64,000 bases of DNA from Anaerohalosphaeraceae bacterium (lineage in GTDB: Bacteria; Planctomycetota; Phycisphaerae; Sedimentisphaerales; Anaerohalosphaeraceae). Every line of letters begins with the position of its first letter. Position 1 is the stretch's first letter. Of this stretch, positions 37,481-46,906 are shown one piece after another. The DNA is taken from assembly GCA_035378985.1 (NCBI GenBank), contig DAOSUR010000007.1, forward strand, positions 62,001 through 126,000, written 5' to 3'. Position numbers and translations under genes: made by a program. The notes beneath the pieces are model-generated. The model was not told the DNA's origin, ran no database searches, and worked only from the letters and a program-made list of their open reading frames with translations.

Positions 37481-39826
37481 ATGTTGACCGAAACACTTGC
37501 AGGGGTGATGGTATCGGTTATGGTTTTGAATACGGCGGCAGCGCAATCAGCAGATTTGCCGTATCGGGTTCGTCCGATGGTTCCGATTCAGGCGGAGGAT
37601 TTTCCGCTTTCGCAAGTCCGACTTTTGCCCGGGCCGTTTCGCAATGCGATGGAACTCGACAAGGCCTATCTGCTTTCCCTGGAACCCGACCGGCTGCTGG
37701 CCTGGTTCCGCAAAGAAGCCGGTTTAGAGCCCAAGGCCCCTGTGTACGGCGGCTGGGAATCCCAGACCATTGCCGGCCACTCGCTCGGACACTATTTGTC
37801 CGCCTGCGCCCTGCTGTATGCCAATGAGCAGGACCCGCAAATCCTCGAGCGGGTCGAATATATCGTTGATGAGCTGGCCCTTTGTCAGCGTAAACACGGC
37901 GACGGCTATGTAGCGGCGATTCCCAACGGCAAAAAGGTCTTTGAGGAAATCGCCCGGGGGCAAATCCGCTCTGCCGGCTTTGACTTGAACGGTCTTTGGG
38001 TTCCCTGGTACACCACCCACAAACTGATGGCCGGTCTGCGTGATGCCTGTCTGTACTGCGGCAACCGCAAGGCCCTTACCGTGTTAACCAAACTGGCTGA
38101 CTGGGCGGACCAAATCACCTCCAACCTGACCGACGAAGACTGGCAGAAGATGCTTGCCTGTGAGCACGGCGGAATGAATGAGGTTCTGGCGGACCTCTAT
38201 GCTCTCACCGGCGACAGCAAGTACCTCGAACTGTCCAAAAAGTTTTATCACCGATCCGTCCTCGAACCGCTGGCTGCGCAGGAAGACCGTCTGGCAGGAC
38301 TCCACGCCAACACCCAGATCCCCAAGGTCATCGGGGCGGCTCGCATTTATGAACTGACCAAAGAGGATAAATTCAAAACGATCGCTTCGTTTTTCTGGGA
38401 CCGTGTCGTCCATTATCACTCGTACGTCAACGGCGGCAACAGTTCCGGGGAGTATTTCGGACCGCCCGGCCGGCTCAATGACCGCCTGCACGACACGACG
38501 GAAACCTGCAACACGTATAACATGCTCAAACTCACCCGTCATTTGTTTGCCTGGGAGCCGAAAGCCGAGATGATGGATTATTATGAGCGGGCCCTCTATA
38601 ACCACATTTTGGCTCATCAGCATCCGAAGACGGGGATGTTCAAGTACAAGGGTTTTCTGGATATGCCCGCCCGCAAGTCTTTCTCGCAGCCTTTTGATGA
38701 TTTCTGGTGCTGCGTGGGCACCGGCATGGAAAACCATGTCAAATATCCGGAATCCATATACAGCCGCAGTGCAGACGGTAAAACCCTCTATGTCAATCTC
38801 TTCATTGCTTCCGAGCTGAACTGGCCTGAAAAAAAACTGTCGGTTCGTCAGGAAACAAATTTTCCCAATGAACCGCAAAGCCGTTTGGTTTTCACAGCGT
38901 CGGAGCCGGTTTCCATGACTGTTCGCATCCGCAAACCCTACTGGTGTAAGGATATACAGGTTTTTCTGAATGACAAAAGCCTGTCTGCGGCGGCTGATTC
39001 GGACGGGTATATCCCTGTTTCCGCCGAGTTTCGCAGCGGTGATACGATTCGGCTGGAGCTGCCGATGACGCTGCGGACTGAGTCGATGCCGGACAATCCC
39101 AATCGGATTGCTTTCTTTTCCGGTCCGATTCTGCTGGCGGCGGACCTCGATGGCAACCGGCCCGTCCCGGTTCTTATCGGCGAGAACAAGGCCGTTTTGG
39201 CCTCTCTGAAACCATTGGCCCGGGAGCCGCTGGTCTTTGAGGCAGGGCGTCTCGGATATGTTCTTGACAGTTCTGAGCCGCAGGATTTAACCTTCCGTCC
39301 TCTTTATCAGATTGTCGAACAGAAATACACCGTCTATTTGGACCTTTTTACACCGGAGCAGTGGAAGCAGCGCAAAGCGGAGTATGAGGCCGAACAGAAA
39401 CGCCGTCAGGAAATGGAAGCCCGCACGGTGGATGTCCTTCGCATCGGCGAAATGCAGCCGGAGCGGGACCACAATCTGGAAGGGGAGAATACCTATACCG
39501 GCATCCACAATGACCGGCGGTGGCGTGATGCCCGCGACGGCGGCTGGTTTGCCTTTGATATGAAGGTCCTGCCGGATGTGCCGATGGATTTGGTGGTGAC
39601 CTACTGGGGTTCTGAGAGCGGTCCCCGCCGCTTCGACATTTTGGTGGACGGGACGAAAATTGCCATCCAGGCCCTCGGAATGGACAAGCCTAACCAGTTT
39701 TACGATGTGGTTTATCCGATTCCGGAAGACCTGACAAAAGGAAAGGAAAAGGTGAAAATCCGCTTCCAGGGGCATCCGCAGCAGATTGCCGGCGGAGTGT
39801 TCGGCTGCCGGGTTATTCGCCGCTGA
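37481..39826 (+). CDS. Exported GH127/GH146-type (DUF1680) beta-L-arabinofuranosidase-like enzyme
   Basis: The 781-residue protein has a signal peptide (MLTETLAGVMVSVMVLNTAAAQS) and an (alpha/alpha) barrel (~40-470). The zinc-binding residues of this Cys-nucleophile family are visible: Glu-x-Cys in HDTTETCNTYN and the Cys pair in FWCCVGTGMENH. Beta-rich C-terminal domains follow. GH127/GH146 enzymes release L-arabinose from arabinan or arabinoxylan-type glycans, which fits the adjacent araA. Family assignment is firm; GH127 versus GH146 is not. ATG 37481 after AAGGGTGCAGG is preferred over a TTG at 37436. Its 3' end overlaps the convergent UspA gene by 14 bp. Confidence 0.87.
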   Translation: MLTETLAGVMVSVMVLNTAAAQSADLPYRVRPMVPIQAEDFPLSQVRLLPGPFRNAMELDKAYLLSLEPDRLLAWFRKEAGLEPKAPVYGGWESQTIAGHSLGHYLSACALLYANEQDPQILERVEYIVDELALCQRKHGDGYVAAIPNGKKVFEEIARGQIRSAGFDLNGLWVPWYTTHKLMAGLRDACLYCGNRKALTVLTKLADWADQITSNLTDEDWQKMLACEHGGMNEVLADLYALTGDSKYLELSKKFYHRSVLEPLAAQEDRLAGLHANTQIPKVIGAARIYELTKEDKFKTIASFFWDRVVHYHSYVNGGNSSGEYFGPPGRLNDRLHDTTETCNTYNMLKLTRHLFAWEPKAEMMDYYERALYNHILAHQHPKTGMFKYKGFLDMPARKSFSQPFDDFWCCVGTGMENHVKYPESIYSRSADGKTLYVNLFIASELNWPEKKLSVRQETNFPNEPQSRLVFTASEPVSMTVRIRKPYWCKDIQVFLNDKSLSAAADSDGYIPVSAEFRSGDTIRLELPMTLRTESMPDNPNRIAFFSGPILLAADLDGNRPVPVLIGENKAVLASLKPLAREPLVFEAGRLGYVLDSSEPQDLTFRPLYQIVEQKYTVYLDLFTPEQWKQRKAEYEAEQKRRQEMEARTVDVLRIGEMQPERDHNLEGENTYTGIHNDRRWRDARDGGWFAFDMKVLPDVPMDLVVTYWGSESGPRRFDILVDGTKIAIQALGMDKPNQFYDVVYPIPEDLTKGKEKVKIRFQGHPQQIAGGVFGCRVIRR

Positions 39827-40322
39827 GAGGACCGGACGGCCTCTTTCGCAGCATCTCCTGATACGACAAAGGGACAATCAATACGGCACAGGGGGCCTGA
39901 CGGGCGACTTTTTCTGTGATGTTTCCGAAAAATGCCTTTTGGAGCGACCCCTGACTGTGCCGACCCATTACAATCAGGTCCACTTGCTTTTCTCGGGCGA
40001 CGGCCAGAATCTCATGGCTTTCCCGCCCGATTCGAAAAATCGGTTCAAACCGGACTTCTGCCGGTATTTTGGCTCGATACGTTTGGTCCAGACGCTCTTC
40101 AATGTCTTGCTTAGCCTTCTGGTCCACATTCTCAATTTCATAGATATAGTTTTTCCAGAACTGAGCGTCCGACTCCGGCACCACATGCAGCAGATAGAGC
40201 GTACTGTTTGGATTCAGTTTCGCCAGATTCAGGGCATAAGAAAAGGCAAAGTCGGCATTGGAGGAAAAATCCGTGCAGAACAGAATCTTCTCAAACAAAC
40301 CATGAGGCTTTTCTGCTTCCAT
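39813..40322 (-). CDS. Universal stress protein (UspA family)
   Basis: The 169-residue single Usp domain has FEKILFCTDFSSNADFAFSYALNLAK at the N-terminus. An ATP-binding signature lies near the C-terminus (VMGRHSQGSLQKAFFGNITEKVARQAPCAVLIVP, the G-x2-G-x9-G-S/T type). GGGAGG precedes the start by 7 bases. It follows the TRAP large-permease gene by 13 bases, so it is probably the last gene of that operon. This recalls TeaD, the Usp that regulates the Halomonas TeaABC ectoine TRAP transporter. A regulatory role here is by analogy. Confidence 0.9.
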   Translation of the reverse strand: MEAEKPHGLFEKILFCTDFSSNADFAFSYALNLAKLNPNSTLYLLHVVPESDAQFWKNYIYEIENVDQKAKQDIEERLDQTYRAKIPAEVRFEPIFRIGRESHEILAVAREKQVDLIVMGRHSQGSLQKAFFGNITEKVARQAPCAVLIVPLSYQEMLRKRPSGPLSGE

Positions 40323-40335
40323 AAAACCGCCTCCC

Positions 40336-41637
40336 TTACCGGATTAAATTGGGCAAAAACAGAGCAATTTGCGGAAAAATAATCAGCAAAACCGCTGCGA
40401 CAATCAAAGCCGCCAAAAACGGCATTGCTCCGCGAAAGATTGTCTGCAGAGGCACGTCCCGTTCGATTCCGCCGACGACATAAACATTGACACCGACAGG
40501 AGGGGAGATAACTCCCATTTGGGTGACCACAACAATAATGACTCCGAACCAGATTGGGTCAAAGCCCAGTTCAGTTACGACCGGATAAAAAATCGGAATC
40601 GTGAGCATAATCAGGCCCAGTGCATCGACAAAGCATCCTGCCAGCAGATAGAACAGAATAATCAGTGCCATAATGCCCCAGCCCGGCAGCGGCAGAGATG
40701 CCAGAAATGACGCCAGTTTATACGGAATCTGGGTGATTGCCAAAAAGCGTCCGAAGATTACGGCTCCGGTGACGATAAACATCACCATGCACGAAGTCCG
40801 GACTGTTTCTTTCAGGGAGCGGTTCAGCATTGAAAGCGTCAGCTTCTTCTGAAATGCTGCGATAAGAATGGCTCCGGCTGCTCCAACCGCCGCGGCCTCC
40901 GTTGGTGTAAAGAGACCCGTAAACATCCCTCCAATCACGGCCAAAAAAAGCACTAAAGTCTCAGAAACACCTGCCAGAGACCGAATTTTTTCGCCGAAAG
41001 GCACCTGGGGGCCTGCCGGTCCCAGCTGGGGCCGCCGCCTGCAAAGAATCCAAATCGTCAGACAGAACAGCACGGCAATCAGAATCCCCGGTCCAATCCC
41101 GGCGATGAAAAGTTTGCCGATAGACTGCTCCGTCAGGATGGCATACACAATAAAAACCACCGAAGGCGGAATCAGCATCCCCAGACTGCCGCCGGCGGCC
41201 ACGGCCCCCGTTGCCAGCTCCATATCGTATCGATACCGCTTCATCTCCGGCAGAACTACCGAAGCCATCGTAGCGGCTGTTGCCGGCCCGGAGCCGCAAA
41301 TCGCTCCGAAGGCCGTGCAGGCCCCAATGGTTGAAATGGCCATCCCGCCGGGCCAGTGTCCCATCCAGTGATACGCGGTTTGGAAGAGTCGTCGGCTGAT
41401 GCCGGAATGAAAGGCCGCCTGGCCCATCAGTACAAACAGGGGAATGACCGTCAGCGAATAAGAGGTAAAGGTATCGTAGAGCTCTGCTGTGAGCATGCTC
41501 ATTGCCGCCGACGGTGAGACCACGGCTGCAAAGCCCGCCGTTCCCACCAGCATCATGGCAATTGCCACCGGCATGCTGCTGGACAGCAGCACCAGAAGAC
41601 AAACACAGCCCACAAGACCAATCTGAAAAGGACTCAC
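40336..41637 (-). CDS. TRAP transporter large permease (DctM family)
   Basis: The 433-residue protein has about twelve hydrophobic helices with DctM-typical motifs: LLVLLSSSMPVAIAMMLVG, FGAICGSGPATAATMASVVLPEMKRYRYD, AAGGSLGMLIPPSVVFIVYA and GVISPPVGVNVYVV. GTG 41637 is chosen because it overlaps the DctQ stop (GTGA) and gives the family's usual length; a longer frame back to 41817 would only add antisense-of-DctQ sequence. It forms the channel of a Na+-driven organic-acid importer with DctQ and DctP. Confidence 0.93.
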   Translation of the reverse strand: MSPFQIGLVGCVCLLVLLSSSMPVAIAMMLVGTAGFAAVVSPSAAMSMLTAELYDTFTSYSLTVIPLFVLMGQAAFHSGISRRLFQTAYHWMGHWPGGMAISTIGACTAFGAICGSGPATAATMASVVLPEMKRYRYDMELATGAVAAGGSLGMLIPPSVVFIVYAILTEQSIGKLFIAGIGPGILIAVLFCLTIWILCRRRPQLGPAGPQVPFGEKIRSLAGVSETLVLFLAVIGGMFTGLFTPTEAAAVGAAGAILIAAFQKKLTLSMLNRSLKETVRTSCMVMFIVTGAVIFGRFLAITQIPYKLASFLASLPLPGWGIMALIILFYLLAGCFVDALGLIMLTIPIFYPVVTELGFDPIWFGVIIVVVTQMGVISPPVGVNVYVVGGIERDVPLQTIFRGAMPFLAALIVAAVLLIIFPQIALFLPNLIR

Positions 41638-42131
41638 GGTTTCAGCAGCACCTTTCCCGGATGGGTCATATGATACAATTTCACCAGAATCATCAGAATC
41701 AGACAGCCCGCAAAAAAGTAGGGCAGCCAGAAAATCGGCATCTGCAGCGTTTGAGAAACCTGTCCTGTCCGATGCAGCATCTGCCCGTATCGAACGCATT
41801 CCCGAACCGCCAGACACAAAAGCCCGATGGATAAGACACGCAGAAAAACATCCAAAATCAGCCGACCGGTTCGTCCGAGTTTGTGGTAGAAAAACTCAAT
41901 GGCCACATGGCCTTTGACGGCTGTTGTATAGGGCAGAGCGGCGGAAATAGCAATCGCCCCCAGAATCTTTACAAGGTCATATGCTCCGGCAAATGCCCAG
42001 GGGGTTTTCCGCAGGAGCACATCCGCGACGGTAAGGGCCGTCATAGCCAAAACCGACAGCCCGGACACGCCCGCCAGTCCAAGCACGGCAGCCCGAAGAA
42101 ACTGCTCATATTCTGCAATCAACCGCCGCAT
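41634..42131 (-). CDS. TRAP transporter small permease (DctQ family)
   Basis: The 165-residue protein has four membrane segments and the DctQ pattern (VADVLLRKTPWAFAGAYDLVKILGAIAISAALPYTTAVKGHVAIEFFY). It pairs with the large permease, whose GTG start overlaps this stop. It starts 24 bases after the binding-protein gene. Confidence 0.92.
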   Translation of the reverse strand: MRRLIAEYEQFLRAAVLGLAGVSGLSVLAMTALTVADVLLRKTPWAFAGAYDLVKILGAIAISAALPYTTAVKGHVAIEFFYHKLGRTGRLILDVFLRVLSIGLLCLAVRECVRYGQMLHRTGQVSQTLQMPIFWLPYFFAGCLILMILVKLYHMTHPGKVLLKP

Positions 42132-42155
42132 CGCCTCTTTCAGCCTGCCTCTTGT

Positions 42156-43202
42156 TTATTTGGACTGTGCCTGCTCAATCATCCGGCGGATGTCCTCAAT
42201 CAGCTCTTTTCCCGGCAGCCCCTTTTCGCTTGCTGCCGCAATATACTCCTGAATAATGGGCTCGACCGCCTTTTTCCATGCCTCCTGCTGTTCGGGAGTC
42301 AATTCAATAATCTCCCGGTTCAGCTGGCGGATGAAGGCCCAGCCGTCCTCGTCGGCCTGGTCCCAGGCCTGCCCGTGCCGTTCGACCCACTGTTTGCTTA
42401 CATCCGTGATAATTGCTTGTATATCCGCCGGCAGCGACTCCCACTTGTTCTTGTTCATCACGACAAACATTGCTGTCGTATAGCCGATTACACGGCTGTT
42501 GGTCACTGACGAAATCACTTCTCCCTGCTTCCATCCCTTCAGCGTCTCCACCGGACAAAGCGTCGCCTCCACGACGCCTTTCTGAAGGGCTTCGTACGTC
42601 TCTCCCTGACTCATGGCTACGGGGACTCCTCCCAGGCAAGCGGCAATTTTTGAAGATAACCTGGTTGCGCGAATCTTGAGCCCTTTGACATCCTCCAGCG
42701 TCTTGACCGGTTTTTTGGAGGCCAGAATCCCCGGTCCGTGTGCATGAACATACAGGAGTTTCACATCCGCCAGTTCCGCCGGCTGATATTTGGCCGCCAG
42801 TTCATTGGCAATTCTTGTTGCCGTCATCCCATCCGGATACCCCAGCGGCAAATCGAGCCCCTCCAGAAGCGGAAACCGCCCGCGCGTGTAGGCAAAACAG
42901 CTCATTCCGATATCCGATATCCCGCTGACAACCCCGGCATAACACTGGTCCGCCTTGCTGAGCGTCCCGGACGGATAGAGGGTAATTTTCACTCGGCCGC
43001 CGCTTTGCCTGGCAATTTCATCCGCCCATTCCTGTGCTCGAACACACTGAATATGAGTAGGGGGAAAGAAAATGCTGTAGCTCAGTTCGATGACCTTTTG
43101 TTCCGCTTGGGCAGCCGGTTTTCCTTCTTTTTTCCCGCAGCCCGTACATACCAGCACCCCCAGCACCGCTCCAAATACCGCAACCTGAACCATCCGTTTC
43201 AT
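42156..43202 (-). CDS. TRAP transporter substrate-binding lipoprotein (DctP family)
   Basis: The 348-residue protein has a hydrophobic leader ending in a Cys-containing lipobox-like stretch (GVLVCTGCGKK), so it is probably a lipoprotein. DctP motifs include EWADEIARQSGGRVKITLYPSGTLS, the substrate-anchoring Arg region LKIRATRLSSK, and GETYEALQKGVVEATLCP. The ligand is probably an organic acid and cannot be assigned by eye. ATG 43202 with GGAGG at 7 bases is preferred over 43244. A degenerate half-match to the LacI palindrome (43216-43230) lies just upstream but is weak. Confidence 0.92.
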   Translation of the reverse strand: MKRMVQVAVFGAVLGVLVCTGCGKKEGKPAAQAEQKVIELSYSIFFPPTHIQCVRAQEWADEIARQSGGRVKITLYPSGTLSKADQCYAGVVSGISDIGMSCFAYTRGRFPLLEGLDLPLGYPDGMTATRIANELAAKYQPAELADVKLLYVHAHGPGILASKKPVKTLEDVKGLKIRATRLSSKIAACLGGVPVAMSQGETYEALQKGVVEATLCPVETLKGWKQGEVISSVTNSRVIGYTTAMFVVMNKNKWESLPADIQAIITDVSKQWVERHGQAWDQADEDGWAFIRQLNREIIELTPEQQEAWKKAVEPIIQEYIAAASEKGLPGKELIEDIRRMIEQAQSK

Positions 43203-43426
43203 ACCATTGCCTCCTGTGAAAATGTTTACTGCAAATTCATTCAAAAAGTCCTCTGCCGTCTCCGCCTTTATCTAATGTACTTCCGGCATTCCCGCCACAG
43301 TATATCGCCAACTTTCTCTTATTCAAAAAAAATCTCTATGACTTTTTCCAAATAGGCAGCTGTCTTTTCAAGGTTTTAACTGAAAACTGTCGAAAAAAAA
43401 GAGAAATATTTTCTAAAAGGCTCTGA

Positions 43427-45232
43427 TTGATAGGAGGAAAAATAAAACCGGACAAGAAAGTGATAGTTCTTTTGTTTGGAATTTTTGGGGTTTGCTTTTC
43501 CCTTCGAGCTGAAATTCTGGACGTATCTGTTTTACAGGACAGGGCCTACCCGGGCGGGATCTGCTATATGGCCAGTGTCGGCCAGCTGATTCACTGCTCC
43601 GACGACAGTAGTTCCACTGTGCAAGAGTTGATGGCCATGAGCGGTTTCTGCTCGGAGTATGCCTGGATTCAGGGCCCGGGCGGGGTGTGGATGGTGGAGC
43701 CGCATGCCTATATTTACAATAGCCGCCTACGACTGTTTTCGGGTCATTCGCTTGACCTTTATCAGTTATCGGGCCTGGTTTATCACATCGGTTTTCTTCG
43801 CGGCGGCGGAGCTGGTGCTTCTATCCGGGCCCAAGCCAAATCCGTGACACTTTTTAAATCCGAAGCGGAAGCCGTTAACCGTCTTAAGCAGGTTCTTGAC
43901 AACGGCCAGCCTGTCCAGGTTCATCTGGATTTTCAGTATGTTGCGGACGAAGCGGGGGTGTATTATCCATTTTGGCAGGATTGGAGCGGCGGTTCTACCA
44001 GCCATTATGTGATTGTCCACGGCTATGATGATGAGTATGTTTACTTTGCCGACAACGACCCGACGCGGGCGGATAATGTGGATGAGGATGGTCAAAAGGA
44101 CGGCCTGCGTGTTCCCCTCCGCTGGAATACGTTCCTGGATGCCTGGTATAACGGTGGAATGATTAACCAGAAAGATAAAAACATACGATTCGGCCCCTAT
44201 TACTTGTTCTATCTGGATAAAAACTGGGGACCAGCACGTGCGTCTTCTCTTCAGATACTTAAGCATCTTTCCTATCGCGGACAGAACGGGCCGGACGCTC
44301 TTTATAAAGCGGCAAATGCGATTGAGTCAGCTCCTCAGAACGGCCCATCCGTTTTGAGTCAGAATTTCCGCGACCGCAAGGCCGAAATGACCGCACTGAT
44401 GGCTCAGTGGCTGGATTCAGCCGGTTATGAAGATTTGGCCGATTTGTATGAGCAGATTGCCGATTTGTGGAATTCTATCCGCGACAATCCGGATTGGAAT
44501 GCCGTGCCCGATGTCCTCCGTTCCATCGCGGCTCTGACGGAGCAGTTTTGGCAGGATGCGGCGGAGTTGACCGACGGGATGCCCTGGATTGCTCTCTTGG
44601 AGGATGCCCCCGATGAGAAAAAGGATATCAGCGGCGGCACGGCGCTGTTTCGATGGGCCCAGCCGCTGGACTGGACGACGGGGTCGGTTCTTGAACTGGC
44701 GATGAAGGGAGATTTTTCCGACCGGAGGTCGATTGTGCGTTTCAGGGCAAGAGCACACCAGACCCAGATGTTTGTCGACAAAACAATGTGGCTACAAGCC
44801 CTGCCGAAAGATGACGGTGACCGCAAGCTGTCCTGGCGTGTGGTCAATGGTTCCACTGTGTCTGACACATCTGTTTTTGAATGGGAACCGCTGACTGTTG
44901 CTCTGACAGCCCCTGCCGACGGCTTTCAGAATCCTCCTGGATATAATCTTTTGTTCCAATGGTCTGCACCCGCACAGGCCGGACCTCTTCGTCTCGTGTT
45001 CTGCCGCGATGACCAGTTTATCGATCCCAAACTTCAAACAGCGATTGCGCTGCCGAGGAATGCTAATTATCTGGTTTTGGTACCACGGATTCTGTCGAAA
45101 ATCAAACGGTTCGCCGATACGGAGGGCTGGATTTACTGCCGAATCATCGACACAAAAGCCGGGAAAACAACGGTAGGCCCTTCTGAAATAATCCGCATTC
45201 AGCTGGATGCACCCTCCGGTCCTGCGGACTGA
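43427..45232 (+). CDS. Exported C39/BtrH-like cysteine-peptidase-fold protein
   Basis: The 601-residue protein has a signal peptide (KKVIVLLFGIFGVCFSLRA). A papain-like N-terminal domain follows with Cys46 in GGICYMAS, His193 in SHYVIVHGYDD and Asp209/Asn210 in FADNDP, the C39-like or BtrH-type triad order. After ~residue 270 the sequence is helical and then beta-rich, with no domain recognised. Its substrate is unknown; it could be a peptidase or a transferase. The start is unusual: TTG 43427 follows AAAAGG by 6 bases, while a better GGAGG (43433-43437) sits before an ATA codon at 43442. No ATG fits. Confidence 0.7.
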   Translation: MIGGKIKPDKKVIVLLFGIFGVCFSLRAEILDVSVLQDRAYPGGICYMASVGQLIHCSDDSSSTVQELMAMSGFCSEYAWIQGPGGVWMVEPHAYIYNSRLRLFSGHSLDLYQLSGLVYHIGFLRGGGAGASIRAQAKSVTLFKSEAEAVNRLKQVLDNGQPVQVHLDFQYVADEAGVYYPFWQDWSGGSTSHYVIVHGYDDEYVYFADNDPTRADNVDEDGQKDGLRVPLRWNTFLDAWYNGGMINQKDKNIRFGPYYLFYLDKNWGPARASSLQILKHLSYRGQNGPDALYKAANAIESAPQNGPSVLSQNFRDRKAEMTALMAQWLDSAGYEDLADLYEQIADLWNSIRDNPDWNAVPDVLRSIAALTEQFWQDAAELTDGMPWIALLEDAPDEKKDISGGTALFRWAQPLDWTTGSVLELAMKGDFSDRRSIVRFRARAHQTQMFVDKTMWLQALPKDDGDRKLSWRVVNGSTVSDTSVFEWEPLTVALTAPADGFQNPPGYNLLFQWSAPAQAGPLRLVFCRDDQFIDPKLQTAIALPRNANYLVLVPRILSKIKRFADTEGWIYCRIIDTKAGKTTVGPSEIIRIQLDAPSGPAD

Positions 45233-45252
45233 GGCCGAAGTGAAAATGACAG

Positions 45253-45295
45253 TTCCCAAAAGTCTTGCTTTTTTAATCGGCAAGACTTTTGGGAA
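45253..45295. terminator. Perfect 16-bp inverted repeat after the C39-like gene
   Basis: TTCCCAAAAGTCTTGC (45253-45268) and its exact complement (45280-45295) enclose an 11-base loop containing six T. It lies 20 bases past the stop codon. It is probably a terminator-type hairpin, although the nearest T-run outside the stem is about 15 bases further on (eight T near 45313). Confidence 0.6.
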
Positions 45296-45459
45296 GGTCT
45301 GAACAGGCATAATTTTTTTTCTTCATTCCATTGTTTTTTTCGGTACTGCCGCCTGGCGTTTTTCAACAAATCGTTTCCTCTTGTGGTACTTTCCCTGTGG
45401 CTTTCTTAATTTGGGCGGATACAATATCAATACATTTTGGAAAGATGGAGAGGAATACC

Positions 45460-46890
45460 GTGATTACCAAAACATCCATTGTAGCTACCCTCGGCCCGGC
45501 TTCGTCAGACGTGCAAACTATCCGGCAGCTGATGGAAGCGGGGGTGCGAACCTTTCGACTCAATTTCTCCCACGGGGATCCGGATACGCACCAATCGATG
45601 CTGAATGCCGTTCGCACGGCATCCGCCGACGTCCCTTTTGCAGTCTCAGTCATGGGGGACCTGTGCGGTCCCAAAATCCGCCTGTGTCCCATCAGACCCG
45701 ACGGCGGTCTTATTGAACCCGGGCAGACTGTCACCATCGCCCGGCATCTGGAGCTCGGAAGACCGGATTCTTTTTCTACAACTCTGCCGGAATTGATTGA
45801 CCGCGTTCGGCTCGGCCAGCGAATTCTCCTCGATGACGGTGCGATTGTTCTGCAGGCGGAAGGCAAAAAAGACGATGCGCTCCAATGCCGTGTGCTGGTC
45901 GGCGGGCCCGTGCGAAGCCGCAAGGGCGTCAATCTGCCGGATACCGACCTGGGCATTCCCGCCATTACCCCGCGTGATTGGCAGTGGGTCGATTGGGCAG
46001 TCGAACATCAGCTGGATTATCTGGCCCTCAGCTTTGTCCAGCAGGCCGATGAAATTTGTGAACTTCAGCAGGCCCTTGTTCGAAAAGAGTCCCCGATCAA
46101 AGTCGTCGCCAAGATTGAAAAACCCCGCGCCGTCGAAAATCTGGAATCGATTGTTCAGACCTCGGATGCGGTTCTGGTTGCTCGCGGGGATTTGGGTGTG
46201 GAAATGCCGGCAGAACAGGTGCCTCTGATTCAGAAGCGGATAACCGCCTTATGCCGCCGATTCGGCAAGCCCGTCATTGTGGCCACCCAGGTTCTTCAGT
46301 CAATGATTGAAAATCCTTCCCCGACTCGTGCCGAAGTATCGGATATTGCCAACGCTGTGATGGATTATGCGGATGCGATTATGCTGTCCGGCGAAACTTC
46401 GGTGGGCAAATATCCGGTGCAGGCCGCCCGCGTGATTCACCAAGTCTGCGGCAGCACGGAAGCGTATCTGGACCGGCTTAATCTTCCTTGTCCGCCTATG
46501 GAAACCGACCCTGCCTTAAAAACTCTGTCTGTCATCGCCCGCTTTGCGGCGCAGATGCTCGATGAAATTCCGTGTGCACTCGTCGCGGTTGCCACCAAAA
46601 CCGGCACCACCGCCCGTCTGCTCAGCAAAGCCCGAATGGATGTGCCGATTGTCTCTTTCTGTCCGGATGAGCGGACCAACCGGCAGATGGGCCTGCATTA
46701 CGGTGTCATCGGTGTGTACAGCCCGTTTATGAGCACCCTGGCGGAGTTTACCGAGTATGCAGAAAAGACGGTACTCAAGCACGGATGGGCCAAAGCCGGT
46801 CAACAGATTCTTCTTCTGCCCGGACAAGACCTGCTTTCCGGACAGGACAGCCAGGCCGTAATTCTTCATACGCTTCGGGAGTCCGGTTGA
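45460..46890 (+). CDS. pyk: Pyruvate kinase
   Basis: The 476-residue enzyme makes pyruvate and ATP from phosphoenolpyruvate and ADP. Motifs are TSIVATLGPAS, FRLNFSHGD, the catalytic-lysine segment KVVAKIEKPRAVENLE, ARGDLGVEMPAEQVPLIQK and DAIMLSGETSVGKYP, with a standard C-terminal domain. GTG 45460 is preferred because GGAGAGG lies 5 bases upstream and the protein then starts at MITKTSIVATLGP like other family members. ATG 45445 is possible but poorly spaced. It stands alone. Confidence 0.95.
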   Translation: MITKTSIVATLGPASSDVQTIRQLMEAGVRTFRLNFSHGDPDTHQSMLNAVRTASADVPFAVSVMGDLCGPKIRLCPIRPDGGLIEPGQTVTIARHLELGRPDSFSTTLPELIDRVRLGQRILLDDGAIVLQAEGKKDDALQCRVLVGGPVRSRKGVNLPDTDLGIPAITPRDWQWVDWAVEHQLDYLALSFVQQADEICELQQALVRKESPIKVVAKIEKPRAVENLESIVQTSDAVLVARGDLGVEMPAEQVPLIQKRITALCRRFGKPVIVATQVLQSMIENPSPTRAEVSDIANAVMDYADAIMLSGETSVGKYPVQAARVIHQVCGSTEAYLDRLNLPCPPMETDPALKTLSVIARFAAQMLDEIPCALVAVATKTGTTARLLSKARMDVPIVSFCPDERTNRQMGLHYGVIGVYSPFMSTLAEFTEYAEKTVLKHGWAKAGQQILLLPGQDLLSGQDSQAVILHTLRESG

Positions 46891-46906
46891 GGATTCAGGC
46901 CGCTGT

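Noticed and set aside
40336..41817. Longer DctM reading frame starting at 41817
   Set aside because: The extra 60 residues lie over the dctQ coding sequence in another frame; GTG at 41637 gives the normal DctM length and a GTGA overlap.
43216..43230. Degenerate match to the LacI palindrome upstream of dctP
   Set aside because: Only one half-site is intact and it abuts the ribosome site; too weak to call an operator.
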